Source of the DNA: Tetranychus cinnabarinus
Taxonomy: Eukaryota > Arthropoda > Arachnida > Trombidiformes > Tetranychidae
Assembly: GCA_022266195.1 (NCBI GenBank)
Contig: WHVY01000005.1
Coordinates: forward strand, 2,914,001 to 2,978,000
Direction: 5' to 3'
DNA length: 64,000 bases
The notes under the pieces were generated by a model. The model was not told where the DNA came from, ran no database searches, and worked only from the letters and a program-made list of their open reading frames with translations. Numbering within the stretch: position 1 is the stretch's first letter; every line of letters starts with the position of its first letter. The position numbers were made by a program, and so were the translations under genes. Shown one piece after another: positions 1 through 14,270 of the stretch.

Positions 1-3000
1 TGTTGATGGCAAGATTATAATGCAACTTCTTTTGCCAGTTACAGAAAAGTTCAACATGAAAAGGTAAAGATGCAGGGTTAGCTGTAGATAACGATGAAAA
101 GAGAGAGAAAAGAAAAAATTATCGAGAAAAAAAAGATTAAATGCTCGATATGATAATGGAAAGAAAATAATTGATGTAAGGTTGACATTATTAAATAGAG
201 ATGCTTATCATATCAACTTGCTTTAGTTTGTTTACAACATTTTTGTTACCCATCATTTGGCATTGCTGTTATTATTTGTTACAGTCAACTAAATGATTAC
301 ATCTACAGTTGACGATATTTCATGTCAACATTGGGCAACACTTAATCATGGTGATCATCATTTTCCTTTTTATTCTTCATTTTCTTCTCTTGACATTTAA
401 CATGGTTTATTGATGGAAAAGGAAAAATTTCAATTTTCCATCTTATTCCATCAGACTGTGTAATTATCTGGAAAATGCGTGCTTTTGATAAATGAAGTTT
501 GAGAATAACCACAGATAATGTCCAAACAACAGATGGACTGTGATTGAAGCTGACAAAATAGTTATCAATCGTACTTGACTGGGAGGCTCTTCTCAAAAAT
601 TGTTGAATAGTGTCTCAGAATATTGAGGATTTTCAATTTTGTATTAAGAACTGCAGTTGAACAAGATCGATTTTTTATATTTGAAATAACTTGTAATGAA
701 ATTATCAATTGGTTTGTTTATTTTATTAGTCGATCTTATCTTACTTTGATGCTTTCCTATGACATTCAACTTATACTGGAACAATTTCATGTGACTATCT
801 GATGAGTACATTTGTCCTTAATGTTGATAATTCGAAACTTTTTGGTTTAGTTTACTTGTTCAAAGACATGTTCAGTATATCTTTATCGTTCAGGTTTCCT
901 TTTTATTACTTTTATCATTGATAATCAGCTGGAGGCAAGAAAAAGAATCATGAAAATGCTCATAACTGTAGAGATAAACTGTAATGTAATGATTATTCAG
1001 AAAGGTAATTGAATCAAAATTTTTATCATTTTTTTTCTTCTCATTCTCTTGGATTATTTGCAATTGAAACTTACCTGATTACAAATGCAAATGATCTTCG
1101 AATACCTAGAAATTGTCATATATTACCTGTCCCTCTGTTTAACATGATCAGGGGAGAAAATTTTGGTTAAAATTCGAACGATTGTGATCTTTGTCTATAT
1201 CATTCAATTTGTACACTTGATCAGCTTGAGAGATTCGATATCAAAAGTGTCATTAGTAGATGAAAGTTCAACACAATTCATGTTTATTTACAAAAATAGA
1301 ATTTTTTTCAACTTTTTTAGTTTTGGATCTGAGCAAAATTATGGTTTTAATTGAAGTAATCAAATAGATATATATCTATTATATTATTTCTCTTAGTGGT
1401 ATCTTTCTCTTATTTCTGTTAGAAAAATTCATTAATGATGTTGACAACTTCATATGCCAATAACTTTTAACCCGGTCATTACAGAAGGTCAAAACTTTGT
1501 CAATGTGACTTTCTGACTTCAAATGGTATGTTGCGACCTTGTATTAACCTCTAACATGATCAGCAGCGATTTCCGAAAAATGCTCTTCAATGACCTTGCC
1601 CTTGAAATATAGCAAACAAGTACCTGAGAAACTCCCATAAATAAAACACCATCTCCCTAGTTTATTCAAGAGCTGAGTAATTAGCGTTTAACATCGGACA
1701 AAATAGCTGAAATGCCGTGTATAACTACATAGTTGACAATCATTCAACTCAAATAAGCTTATGATAAGATTTTAGCGTCTTGGCCAGGTTGTACATGTTG
1801 GGCCACCTCCGAACCTTTAACTACTAATAGTGTCAACCTAATGGACGAGCTGAAATAAATTGAATGCTAGCGCACTTTTAGAGTTACGCAAGTATTCAAC
1901 CGCGAAAGGCAGAATTTTATTCAAAGTAATGATATTAACTAAAGTAACACGCAAAAGTCCAGATAGATTAAATTTGAATCAAGTACAGGTTTATAAATGT
2001 ATCTTTGGTATTAATAAACATTGTTTTTTTTACTCGAGTCACGCTATTAAAAATGAATCCTGTTTCAAAGTACATGATCAACTATGTGTTCAGTTTAGTT
2101 CATTTTCTGAATCTTGTTACGTCTCATGGAAAAGTTGATTCATTTTTCAGATTTATTTCAATACTTTATTATTGAGATTATGAAAATTTCAATAAGAGCT
2201 TGACGAAACTTGTGTGACCTATTGAGAATGAATATCCCAATACAACAGTTTTGCTAAGAGTTTCACAGATTCGCTATTATTATAACACAAAGTTTTCCTT
2301 TGTTGTACAGCATGCAATATGCTAATATGAATGATGAATTTAATATCTTTAGATAACCACGCAATTTCAGCAGAGATTGTTCATTCAAAGCATTTCTCAA
2401 GTTTCGTAATAAAAATTTCAATTGATTTGAAAAGTTTTTGCAGCTTTCTTGAATCAAACAAGTAGATGGAAAATTGAAAAGGACGGAATGTGCCTCATCT
2501 CTAGTCATTCCAGATTTTTAGTCGTAGATTGTCGCTTAATTTGTAAGTACTTTGCAGTTGATGAATAAACCAAACAATTAAAAAGCCTATTAGCTATTGA
2601 CTAATGAAAGCTTGTATTTTCACAGTTTGTAAGGATTTTGCATCAAAGTTGAATTTAAAACTCATGCATTCGAATAGATTAGAACAAAAAGTTTCAAAGC
2701 AAAAGAAAAGAATATTTTCAAAGGAAAATGCGCGCAGAATGAACTTGAATTATATTATTGATAATAAGTGAAACGAAATGAAAGCAGAAATTCACTGTTT
2801 ACTTTGGGAATAATTTCTTTTTTTCATTGCATTTGAATCTAACTTGCCTAACAAAAGGGAATTGAAAAGTTTACATGATATGATTTTCTTTGCTGAGTTG
2901 AGGTTAAATTATAGTTACTGTTTCAATTAAACCTGTTGCAAGTAAATAATGTAAAAATGTAGTCGACTGATAGCGTTGTCAGTAGTGTATAGAAGCATGG

Positions 3001-6000
3001 TCTTAACAACTCTCAAAGCACTTGGGTCTTTTGTTAGCAAGTATGCAGTTCAATGATAGTTTAATTTTGGCTGACTCCATGACTTCCCAACTGAAAGTCC
3101 AGTCAGACTAAAAACTCTTTGGAGTGAGTATTGGTTTAGACTATGGAGACAAAGTTTACTGTTAAGCTTAGTGTTCCCTAGTTTCGCCTGTTCCAGTACA
3201 TCACAGAATACTAGCCCATGGCATGTCATCTCAAGGATCCCAAAGAGTGGAGAATAATCAAATGATGAGTCTCCTTAAATAACGATACTGATCTCAAAGT
3301 GAGAAAAAATGAGAGATAGAGAGTAAATCGTTAAAATAAATGCCCATGAAAAGTTTTTACGGTACATACATGTATTAGATATAATAGATATAATATATTA
3401 GACTAATAGATGCTTTTTAGCCGGAATGGGCCCATATATAACAGTTACCGAGCAAGTTTTGTACTAAAAAATGTTCAGGAGATGAATTTCTCTAACTTTA
3501 ACTCACATGTGTTGTTGATAATTTTGATAATCGATATTTCATTGTTTTTTTACATTGTAAACAGATATATTGATCCTAAAATTGCATTGTCGATCCTCAT
3601 TATCACAGCCTCATATTATCTAACCCAAGTTTGTTTCTAACGGTTTGGGGTAAAACGAGAATTTAACGGCTGAACAGAATTGTAAACTTTAACCGTTGTG
3701 ATTATTTCGATTTCGAGGTTTTTCTTTAAACAAAAGCTTCGAAACTAAAACTAAATACAGTGCCAATAACTATATTGTTATGCTAATTGTTAATGATATT
3801 TCATATTATTTTTGGAAAATTTAAGTTTGGATTGATGATATAAAAGCATAAAAAATGTGATTTTAATCAAGAGAAGTCTGCACTGTGTTTTTCGTTTATA
3901 AAAATCGACAAAATGAGATAAAGTTTCATGCTTTCCCTGCTTTTCAGGCAACATCGATCAAATACAGTTTGATTGAACATGCCACCAACATTCATGATTA
4001 CTGCTGAAAGTTCAATTTTTCCCATCTTTAGCTATTTTTCATCCATTATTTCCAATCAAGTGTGTATATGTTTATACATGTTTTGGAATGAGAATTTAAA
4101 AGAAATTCCAAAAGTATACTTAATAAGGAATAAAAAGATGGAAAAAAGTAATAAGGCGATAGCTCCAAGGAATTTTCTGTTATTCGATTTCACTTTTTCA
4201 CTGAATACCTTCATTGTCTGGAATAATTTTCTCTGACAGTTTTTTTCCAACGAATCGCCTTAATTGTTTACGATTTCACACCTTTGCTTGTCAGCCTTAG
4301 TTGGGATAAAATAAGCTGTTTTGTGAAGAAAAAAACATTGAATTATTTTCGTTTCTCATTCATTGGAAGCTTCATTAAGCTTGCATTATACTAATAATAT
4401 ATTAATATTTACTTTTTATCAACATTCTTGCTTAGACTCATTTTTCATTGGGAAAAGTTTTTTATTCTCATTTTTCAGTTTTCCCAGTTTCTCATTTTGT
4501 TTACTCTTTCATCCACAAGTCAAAGTTTAGAAATGAAAAATGCTTCAGGCAAATTCACTCTAACCAACATATTACATTTCAACGATAATGATCCATGATT
4601 ACAATAAATATCATAAGTTAAAAAGATCTGGTCAGTTTGGTAAACAACCTTGAGCAATCCATTTCACTAAAGACTATCATTCTTGAAAACAGAAAATTGT
4701 TTCATGAAATCTGTGTTTCAAGTGAAAAGAAGAAAAAACTGTTTGGACAAAATTTCGATTCACTTTTGATGACGATGAAATTGCGATTTAAATCAATGTA
4801 AACAAAAAGTATAACAACAGAAGTTGGAAACTGTTGGTTTTTTGTTTGAGAAAATTGAATGAACTTTGGCAAGGTAAAGTGTCATCTATTAGAATAAATT
4901 TGCCGTCGAATTTTCATGCTCAATTCTTTTATGTTGCAGTTGAGTTTCCATTTCAATTCCGAGTTCATCTCAAATGGTGTCATCTTAACTTGGTATGAAT
5001 CAGATAATAGAATGATCAAAAATAGTGAATCAACAAAAAAAAGAAATTAGAGTTTTCATTTTGATCCAAGTTTATTCAGGTTACAAATGACTTGACAAAT
5101 GGTCAAATGAAAAGGAAAATTTATCCATTTTCTCATTCAGTTGGACTTCACTTTACAATATTGTATACTTTGCTCGGTTCAACGAATTATTTTGGTCATA
5201 ATTCAATCATGAGTTAGCCTGAAGCAAAGCTTTTTTTGGCAGAAATTAACACCAAATTATTGTTCGATAAATGCGGGAATGAACCAAAATTCTGTGAGTA
5301 AATAAATGAAATTGATATTTATTTGAACCGGAAACTGATTGGGACGCAAAGTTTGACAGAGAAAATACTTCAAGTAGAACTTTTTGATTTCCGATTCAGT
5401 TCAGTTCAAGGTGAGTTATCGAAGAAAATCAAATTTTTATGGATTTTCTTTTTGGGAGGCAAAAAGTTGATATCATTTGTTGTGAGATTGACTTTATTTC
5501 AACTTGAACCTTTCCAAAAAATGAATGAAAAAAATGAGAGAAAAGTGAAACCTCAAATATTCATCAATTTTTGTTTATAAATTTAAAATTCAGGGACAGG
5601 AAATCAATGGAGAAAATAGATTTACAATGAACTTTTCTCTGCATTTTCTCTTTTTGAAACATTTCCATCAAAGACCTTGAAACTTCAACTTTACCATGAA
5701 TTATTTTCTGATTGACATTGGAATGTAAAATACAATTGTAAAATTTAATTCCAAATGCTAGAGAAGAAGGAAAAAAACTGTTTGAGCCTTTTTCCAACTT
5801 TTATTTGATTCACATTCAATTCTCAAAGGTATCTTAATATTGGATTAAATTGTGGTAAATGGATTAACGTTTCTCAGCAAAATTGAGTATTTGATCATCA
5901 ATTCATCTAATGTGAATTGAATGAGGTAAATAGCTAATAATGTTTCAGTTATAACAAATGGTTAAGTTTTATTATGATATTCACCTGGAAATATCACATT

Positions 6001-6233
6001 TTAATGAGCTCATGAGAAAATAAGTATTGGGAACAGAAACAAAATTGCAAAACATATCATCAAACAGGGAATTGTTTACATTTTATGAAATAAAGAACAT
6101 GGAGTAACTTAGAAACATCCTATTTTCATATGCAAAATCAGTACAAATATTAGAATGAGAATTTCTGCAACATCATTTCAATAAATCTTTGCTCAAAATA
6201 ATACAATGATTAGTGTATTGTTATAACGAACTA
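1..6233. other. AT-rich sequence without recognised genes
   Basis: Lies beyond the last recognised exon of the Ig gene. All ORFs are short, low-complexity or lack ATG starts. A somewhat GC-richer patch at about 2950-3260 and another at 1480-1610 could be old transposon remnants, but I cannot identify them. The missing 3' exons of the Ig gene could lie here unrecognised. Confidence 0.5.
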
Positions 6234-6812
6234 ACAAGGGAAGTAAGGGAAGTGTTACGGTTAGAATCGAATGAATAGTGTATAATTCTATTGGCCATGA
6301 TGAAAATAGTTGGTTACCGTACAAAGTTGAGAGCGTAATCGTCCTTTTCGACTTCGAAATCCGATCATGCTTTTCAAAGCAGATAAACTCAGAGTCATTA
6401 TAATCATAAATTTTGACTTTTCAACACATCAAAAGTTTAGTTCTGTGGTATGTTACACAATTTCAGCTTACCATTGACATTAACTTTACGAAAAATTGAC
6501 GACTTCAACCTTTGACTCACAAGTGAAATTTTATCTTATTCGAACATGATATTTGAATAAGTAATTCAGATTCAGTATGGATAAAATAATTTATGATGAG
6601 GGTTGGAAGCTTAAGCGAGTTGAAATTGATGAAACAGGATATGCTGACTCTGGCTTTATGCGCTGTGACAAGCAATGATCGGATTTAGAGGTCAAAAAAA
6701 ACGGTTGTGTTCTCAACTTTGTACGGTAACCAACTATTTTTATCCTGAACAATAGAATTATACACTTTTTTTTCGATTCTAACCGAACCACTTCCCTCAC
6801 TTCCCTTGTGAG
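6234..6812. mobile_element. Fold-back element with about 170-bp inverted arms
   Basis: The left arm ACAAGGGAAGTAAGGGAAGT onward (6234-6400) pairs with the right arm 6640-6812. Shared blocks are GGTTAGAATCGAA, TGTATAATTCTATTG, GGTTACCGTACAAAGTTGAG and AAATCCGATCAT. The arms are diverged, so it is old. No transposase and no clear TSD. Confidence 0.65.
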
Positions 6813-7192
6813 AATGGCAAGAATAATCAAGACCAGCAGAACGACTCACTATTGTTACAATACCATCCGAAAAGTAATTAGGTGCTGGTGAGTTGGAACC
6901 ATCTTTAATAAATATTCAAAGAACAAATTTTTGTTGCGAGGGAAGAATAAACTCTACAACCAGTGTATATGGAACTTTTCACACACCAGCAATAACAGTA
7001 TGTCGATTGTTACCTTCATAATGAAGAATCACAAGCACATCTAATATGAGAATCTATTAATTAAGAATAACCGTTGAGGCTACCCGTGAGGTGACCGTAC
7101 AACTTTACTGCCCAAAATATGTATACATTTATTGCTCTAAAGTTTTTTGGGCTGCTTCATCAGTTTGTCTCTTGATTCAGGTTTGATGTACC

Positions 7193-7350
7193 GGACGTTT
7201 TTTCATTTTACGCATTTAATTTAATTCATTTCATAAATTACCAACGGTTAGTGCTACAGATATCAGACTTGAACCACGAGCTCATTAAGATTCAACAAGC
7301 ATAAATAAGAACGCTCAAGGTTATTCAAGGTCAATTCCTTATTTGCCTCT
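7193..7350 (+). mobile_element. Fold-back MITE family, copy 1 (one arm only)
   Basis: Starts GGACGTTTTTTCATTTTACGC and continues through AACGGTTAGTGCTACAGA, GACTTGAACCACGAGCTCAT and AACGCTCAAGGTTATTCAAG. It is clearly related to the left arm of the element at 8210-8502 but has no inverted second arm. The LINE-like fragment follows. Confidence 0.6.
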
Positions 7351-7417
7351 TATTGAAATTAGAAATTATATCTTTATTTATTGATCAACTGACTGATATA
7401 AAGGTTGGCCACAAAGG

Positions 7418-7678
7418 TTGGATTATCAAAAAATGGAACTATATGAACAAATTCAGATATTCAAGAGATCTTGGTTTCATACTTGGTTTTTCGAATATGA
7501 ATATGCTGATCTACCATGCCCATGTAATCTAGAAACTAAAATCACAAATCATTGGATACTGGAGTGTGAGCTCAATCACTTTGAAAGAGGTCAACTTTTA
7601 AGTAATTTAGAAACTACAAGTGATCAGTTAAATCAAAACCCATACCAATACTTTATCAAAAGAAGGAATAAGAAATAA
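7418..7678 (+). pseudogene. 3' end of a non-LTR retrotransposon ORF (5'-truncated)
   Basis: The open frame ends at TAA 7678 and has no credible start. Its C-terminal part reads LPCPCNLETKITNHWILECE, then LNHFERGQLLSNLE. The C-x-C-x8-H-x4-C arrangement is the zinc-knuckle-like motif at the C-terminus of many LINE polymerases (R1/Jockey-like groups), where it is followed by an Arg-rich, Leu-rich helix. Nothing upstream encodes RT or endonuclease, consistent with the 5' truncation typical of LINE insertions. The insertion starts just after a MITE copy at 7193-7350 and may interrupt it. Assignment rests on the motif only. Confidence 0.5.
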
Positions 7679-8209
7679 ATAACATTTATTAGGAAAATTT
7701 TGCTCAAACTCAATGTATAACTTTTTTTTAAAATTGTTAATTATATTTTCTTTAAATTAACCCCTTCCCTTTAATCTTACCCTTTGTCTTCTTCATATAT
7801 CTTTTAAATAATCCAAAATTGTAAAGTCTTGTAAAACGTCTTTGTACCAAAACAATGTAAAAATTGATCTTAAGCACCAATCCTTAGGTGGAGCAGATCT
7901 TGAAATAACACCAATAAACACACTGCACGAACAACAAATGACATTGAAAAACTTTTCTCACTATTTTAATATGCTGCTCAAAACTGTTATTTTGAGAGGT
8001 TGGACTCAACATGGATCTGGTCATGATGAAGGTTAAGGTGAAGAGTGATGAAGATGAGGTCATTTGCAAGGATGACAGTTTTTCAATAGCAATTATCACC
8101 TGTTTGGTACGAGATGAGGTTTACTTGAGTAAACATCAAAGGTTAATTTTATCCCAAGAAAAATGAAACATTCACTATACATTAATCTACTTTGTTGGTT
8201 TTGCATTAA

Positions 8210-8502
8210 CGAGCATTTTTTTCATTTTACGTCTACTTGCAGGCTTGCCTCACGAATGGTTAGTGCTAAAGACCTTAGACTTGAACTATGAGCTATTCAG
8301 ATCGAACAACTATATTTTCGAACGCTCAAGGTTATTTGGGGCAATTCTTTATTTGACCTCTAATTGACATTGGAAGATCTTTTTTGAACTGACCTTGAAT
8401 AACCTCGAGCGTTCGAAATATAGTTGTTCGAGCTGAATACTAACTGCACTGAGCACTAACCGTTCGTGAAGAAGAAGAAGGCGTAAAATGAAAAAAAACG
8501 CC
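8210..8502. mobile_element. Fold-back MITE family, copy 2 (complete hairpin, about 290 bp)
   Basis: The left arm starts GAGCATTTTTTTCATTTTACG (8211-8231) and the right arm, inverted, starts GCGTTTTTTTTCATTTTACGC (8482-8501). Arms pair through GAACAACTATAT, TTCGAACGCTC and AGGTTATT. Most of the element is inverted repeat, with a short centre near 8360. There is no ORF, and no clear target duplication could be fixed. Confidence 0.7.
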
Positions 8503-11500
8503 CATTAGCTGACTAGATGAGTATTTACTTTCAACCGTGTGCAGAATTTGGCTCAGATGGGAAAAATTGTAAAAATTTCTGCCTGGAAATTGTGTTAACA
8601 TTGAACATTCTTGATGAAAAACGTGAATCAATAAACTTCCAAAGGGAATGCTTTTCATCTAATCATTGTCCAAAACTTTATATTAGTATTTGTCCAATCA
8701 TTCAATTTTGATCCCAGCCAATGTTTACCCATTTTGTTGAGAAGAGAAGCAGTTGCACCAGTCTTCACACAACCTTTTTTGTTTCCCATCCAACTCGAAA
8801 TCTGTTTCCAATCATTGTTATCTTGTCCAGAATGGAATTGAATTGTTTAAAATTTTACCCATTTTTTCATTAACTTTCAACTTGGAATTTCATTATCAGG
8901 GCAAATGTTAAGAGCAAGGTTATTCACAAGTTGAACAAATTTAAAAGTAATTCCAGTCCAACAGGAACAACCATTACAGCACCCAAACAGGCAAAGAAAA
9001 TCAATAAAATTAAATATCATTAAACAGTTTTTTATAAACATTGACAGTTATGTTAGCGGATTTCATGAGAAGCAAATCTTAATTTAATTTCTTCACAAGA
9101 TTAATGTTAACAATAATTCATCCTTATCATGTTCATGTCATGTCAGGGAATGCAAGAATAAAAGTGAACATTATCAAGGATTAAGAAAGAAATGAATCGA
9201 GAAAAGGTTACAAAGGGGAGAAGAAAAGCGATAAAAAGGCGATTCCAAGCAAAAAAGGTTAAAGAGTTTTCCAAAAGTGAATGTTGGAAAAATATTTATC
9301 AAAACTTGACCCAAATTTTGATTGAAATAAATTATTGTATAAACAGTAGATTATTGAATGAGCGAGAAAATTTTTCTCCTCCTTTATGCTATTCTCCTTT
9401 CTTCTGGTGAATATAAATAGACATGAAATCATCTAATTATTACAATGAAAATCAATAATCTTCTTTCACATGCTATTACAATATTGAAATTCATACCTTT
9501 CACTGGTCCACTGAATACCGTTAAAAGTCGAAAGTGAAAACTCAACCAAAAATGAACCCATTTGGGTCACATCTTCAAGAGAGGCAAAAATAGTAGCACG
9601 TAATGGGAGAGGAAAATGTGAGGAAACCTTTACGATTCAATTGAACTTTTCAAATGAATAATGTAAAGCATTTAATTTTTTTTCCTTCAAAAAATTTCTC
9701 TCGTTCAAGGGCATTCAAGGCAACCTTGCTCTTTGCATTCATTTTTCATTGTCTTTACGTGATATTTGTCGATGAAATTTTGTTTGGTTAAACTTTTCAT
9801 CGACTTTGAATAAACAAGATTACACATTAAAGAAATTTTCTGTTGAGTTCTTTTCACTTCGTTTAGTTGTTTCAATTTGAATATTTGAAAATTTTCCAAC
9901 TTATTCGGTATTCAGATTCCATCTGTTAAGTTTATCGAGAAAAGGTTGGCTAATTGTGGCTTGATGAAAGTTGAAATGTTTATTTTTTTCTTTATCCTTT
10001 TCATGATAATCTTTCGCCAACAACCCCAATAAGTTAATCTGATCTCAAGGTGAAAAGTAATCTGTAAGCTCGTGGAATGATGAGATAAATCTGATGAAAT
10101 TTGTTATTACATTGATCTTTGAAATGATCTCAGTGGAAGGAAAATGTTTATCCTCTTCTTTCCTTTTCATCATGAAAATGAATGCAAAAAAGAGTCAGAC
10201 ATTATTGATTCGATTGAAAATATGAAAGATTGACAAAAAGTATTCATAAAAATTTCGAGACTTTGATGAGACTCCAACAAAGCCAACTGAATGAATGGAG
10301 AGAAAAAAATGTTTATTTTCAAGTTTTGTCGTTTATTCAATTTTTCAGTTCAATACTTGTTCAAACCTTTTGAGATTAAAAAAAGTATTCATTAGATTGC
10401 ACTTAACCATGTTTGGCAAATTGTCGATGCCCAAAAGGTTTGATGAAAAAAGTACAATCCAAACCTGTAAACATTCATCTTGAAGAATGAAGTTTCATGG
10501 AAAAATAGAAATGACAAAAATAAATAGAGAAGATGGAGAAAAGAAGAGAAAAAAAATGTTCATTTCATTACCTATTTTTAGCATCCATTTTTCTCGATTA
10601 TTGTCTCGATCTCATTGAGCGATAATAATCATCCAATGAAATTGATAAAGGGAATTAGATTAAGTCTTTCAGTGTATTAATGAATCAATCGAGTTTCAAA
10701 AGAAAATCAAAGTCGATAAAACAAAGAAAAGAAAAGGAAAATTGTGAGCAAGAAAAGGTGGCGAAAAGATAGGAAAAAGATGAAAACTTGTGATCACGTT
10801 TGATTCGACGATAATCTTGTGAGTTGTTCATGCTCATGATTGTGTGTTGAAATGCTGGCACAATTGATGGGATGTAAAAAAAGAATAAAAAAGAAGAGCA
10901 CAAATTCCATCCTGTGTTTGTTCTATTTCCACCAACCTGCATCTTATCTGAATACTTGCACCTAATTTTCTCATCAGAGAAAAAAAAATGTTTCCATGAA
11001 ATTTGCTTCTCAAGAAAAGAAGCAAAACAAAGGTAACAAACAAGTTTGCATTAATCAATGTTTATACACAGACAATCCAGATGGAAATAAATCTTGAAAA
11101 TTTCAAAAAATGAACTTAATCAAGGTGAACAAAAGCAAAAGCAGAAATTCATTTCAAATTGCAACTGTAAAAGAATGCAAATTTATTCGAAAAATGTCGA
11201 GTTTACCTGTTGACAAAAGAGTTAATGACAACAATGGCAACAAAAATGCTCGACTTGAATACAAATTGTCGAGATTGGTGTTGCTTCACCATCCATTGAG
11301 ATGCAAACAGTTGGACTGGATAAAAGTGTTGAAAAATGTTTCGTCTTTCGATGTGAATAGGATTGATTAGAAGTCAATAAAGGTAACAAGTTTCAATGAA
11401 AGGGCAAGAAAAAAGATTGAAACGCTTCCAACGTTTTCCCTCCCAGTTTTTATTCCAAGCTATTCCAACTCTTTTTATAACCTTTTCTTGGTCATGATAG

Positions 11501-12350
11501 ACTTGCTTTTTCTATCTACTATTGCAATACTTTGCACCTTTTCACTGTTACTTTTTTTTGTCAGACATTTTCCTTTGAAACTTTTCTTTTCTCACTGATT
11601 CATTGATCTGTTCAGATTAGAGCTTTAAATATTCAGTTTACCATTTATCACAATCAAAACTAACCTTTTCTTGACACTTGTAACTCCTGTGGGCAAACGA
11701 AAAGGAAACCTTCAAGTCAATATGTTTCTATTTTATTCAACCTTCATTTCACCATTGAAATGCAATTTTCACTTCCATTCAGACAAATGGTTCATCATTA
11801 CTTTGCTCTTTATTGATTCTTGTTATTATTTTCACACAAAATTGAAACAAAATCGCAATAATTGAAGCAGTTGCACAACGAAATCGAATAATTTTCGAGA
11901 AAAAAACCTGACTGTCATGTTAATTTGTTCACACTATGAGATGAATGAATAAGTAATTAGAATAGAACCAAGACAAGAAAATATCCCAATTTCATTTTCG
12001 CACAATTTCCCAAATTACTCAGTTCCATGTTAACAGTTTTGTGCAACACATTATTTATCGATGTTCATTATGATTGTTACAAGTCAATAACAGAACAAAT
12101 TTTCGTCTGGAATAAACAGATGGAGATAGAAAAAAATAATGAAAGGTGGAACAGAAAAGTAGGTGAAATAGCAACACCATTTTGTTTCGATTGTTATGGT
12201 AATTTTTTGTATTTACCTTTTAAATTGTTATAAGATTAGTTGTTAACCATAACAATGTCTGAATTGGTTAAACTGATTAGACTCAAAATGGATTCTTGGG
12301 AATGAAGCAACTCGAGCTGTCAATGGTACAGAAAATTAAAAGTCACTTAC
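8503..12350. other. AT-rich sequence, no recognised gene
   Basis: Short spurious ORFs only. If the stalk exon donor at 12350 is used, this is intron or contains the terminal exon of the Ig gene, which I could not find. Confidence 0.5.
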
Positions 12351-12725
12351 TTGTAAGAGAGCTTATACCCAAGCGGTTTCGTTTCCATTGAGTTGAATGT
12401 ATATTCATCAAGAATGCTGACCAGGTTAGTCTCATCGTATTCATCTTGACCTGACTTGGGAGCATCACTATCCTCAATTATGATGGTTGGTAAAGTCGAG
12501 GGTTTTGAAGGAGTTGGTACTGTTGAGGGTAAATTGTATTCCGTTTTAGGTAAATAAGTTGTAGTCAAAGTTGAACTTGAAACTGGATCCACTGAACTGG
12601 TAACATCAGTCAGTGGGAAAAGTGAAGTAGTCTTGGCTGAGGCAAGTGCCCGAGTACTTCGTGCAACCGAGGAAGAGCCACTAGTTATGATTTTACGACG
12701 GTTACGACGTACACTTGGTTGTCTA
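12351..12725 (-). CDS. Probable Ser/Thr/Pro-rich stalk exon of the Ig receptor gene
   Basis: This is an open reading frame with a strong donor (CTTACAA|GTAAGTG at 12351/12350) and a likely acceptor at ACTCACAG|T. It begins RQPSVRRNRRK, runs through a Ser/Thr/Pro-rich stretch (for example SSVDPVSSSTLTTTYLP and PSTVPTPSKPSTLPT), then an acidic segment (IIIEDSDAPKSGQDEYDE), and ends TKPLGYKLSYK. Composition suits an extracellular, possibly O-glycosylated stalk between Ig3 and a membrane anchor. One problem: the 18456 donor leaves phase 1, while all acceptor choices in this frame need phase 2. Either an unrecognised exon lies in 12.73-18.45 kb or this exon belongs to another transcript. An in-frame TAG just before its first ATG argues that the exon does not extend further upstream. 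Confidence 0.55.
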
Positions 12726-12759
12726 CTGTGAGTTGAACTTGACATTTTCACATTCATCT

Positions 12760-14270
12760 AGTGTAATCCGTTTTGCAGTTAAACTTGACACAAATCACAG
12801 AGTGATGAACAAAAGTTGTGGCTTCAAACAATGATGAAATGAATAATTATTTTTGCACAGAAAATGGAGAAAACAAACAATAAAACAAGCAAAGCATCCA
12901 TTATCCATCATCACATTGTTATCAGTGGAAACGTTATGAGGCATAGAATGTTTAGAAATGAAAATATTTATTTTTACTTTCACAGAGCACAATGTTGATA
13001 TTTTATTGAACATGTTTCCTCATCATGGCCATGATCAACATAATCAACAACCATAAGCTATACCCATGGTTATGAATATAATATTCATTGTTATTCCAAT
13101 GTTTTTTTACCTTTTTGTTTCTCGATTGTTAACTTTATTACATTGAAGCACTGAAAGGTAAGTTGTAAATCCGAGTATAAACAATCACTATTCTCATTAT
13201 TAAAATTGTTTTTATCCTTTTCTGCTTCTTTTTATCTCTTGATTAATTATGAATATTGAATCACTACCAATAATTAATAATAAATTGAACACAGATAATA
13301 GAGGGAAAATAGTGAAACAAAACTTTTACTCTTCATTTTGTTTTACAATTGAAACTTGGATGAACAAATATTTTAAACACTTTTATTTATACTTTGAATT
13401 ACTATGAAAGTTGAACCTCAAAGTGCCTGTCTTTTATTTTGTATTTGATTGTCATACGTTTGGTTGTAAAGGGTAGAATCCATTTTCATTGAAAATTGTT
13501 TTCCAATTTGAGTTTTGAAAACAAAATTTCGTTTTATTCAGAGTGATGTTATCGTTGATCAATGATGAATCAATTTCTCCTTCTCTTCTTTTGAATCGAT
13601 GAAATCCATTAAGTTCCAGTTGTTGCTTTAGTTGGATTGCGGGTTTAATTTAATGTGAAGCTTGAATTTTTCCATGAAATTAAACATTGAAAAGGAGAAA
13701 TAAGGAAAGTGAAACATTTCATTTAAAATTTATTTAAAATGCATGTTGATTGTTGACATTGACACGAAATTATAAACTTGCTTAGAATAAATGTTGATAT
13801 CGGTTTAAACAATGTTTCTACATTACTAGGTGAACTCTGTCACTCATTTCGAAAACTCGAACTTTATTTCTTATTTTCTCATGCCAATAATGTCATTGCG
13901 CTGAAACATGTTTTTAGTTACCCTGACAACTGCTACATGATTCTTGCTTCTAGTGACCTCTATAGTTCGTGAATCGATGTAAATCTGCAAACCTCTAAGT
14001 TTGCGTTCAGAGCCTAGAATAGCTGCAACTTTTTTTTACTCGCGCAGATTTGACTATTTTTGTGGTGAAAGTCAACTTTTTTTGATTTTGTGCTTATAAA
14101 TTGTAAATTATAACTATTGCAACCGTAATTTTCTCTAGATAACTCACTTCATATGAAAAACTATCGAAATTGGATAAAAAAGAAAAAAAGTAATTAGCGA
14201 TAAGAAACCGCGTATTTATCTGTTACACTCAGTATTACATTCCAACTGTGAAAACAAACATTTGAAACGT
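12760..14270. other. Intronic AT-rich sequence
   Basis: No supported feature. A missing exon of the Ig gene may lie here or up to 18455, because the splice phases of the flanking exons disagree. Confidence 0.5.

Noticed and set aside
1860..2138. 92-residue open frame on the plus strand
   Set aside because: No domain, no signal peptide, no credible promoter, and composition like neighbouring AT-rich sequence.
2950..3260. Old transposon remnant
   Set aside because: Slightly GC-richer and different in texture, but no terminal repeats, ORF or second copy within the window.
12351..12757. Independent gene starting at the ATG near 12757
   Set aside because: Ser/Thr-rich composition, lack of a signal peptide and a strong donor fit an internal stalk exon better. 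An in-frame TAG precedes the ATG, but an acceptor lies just inside.
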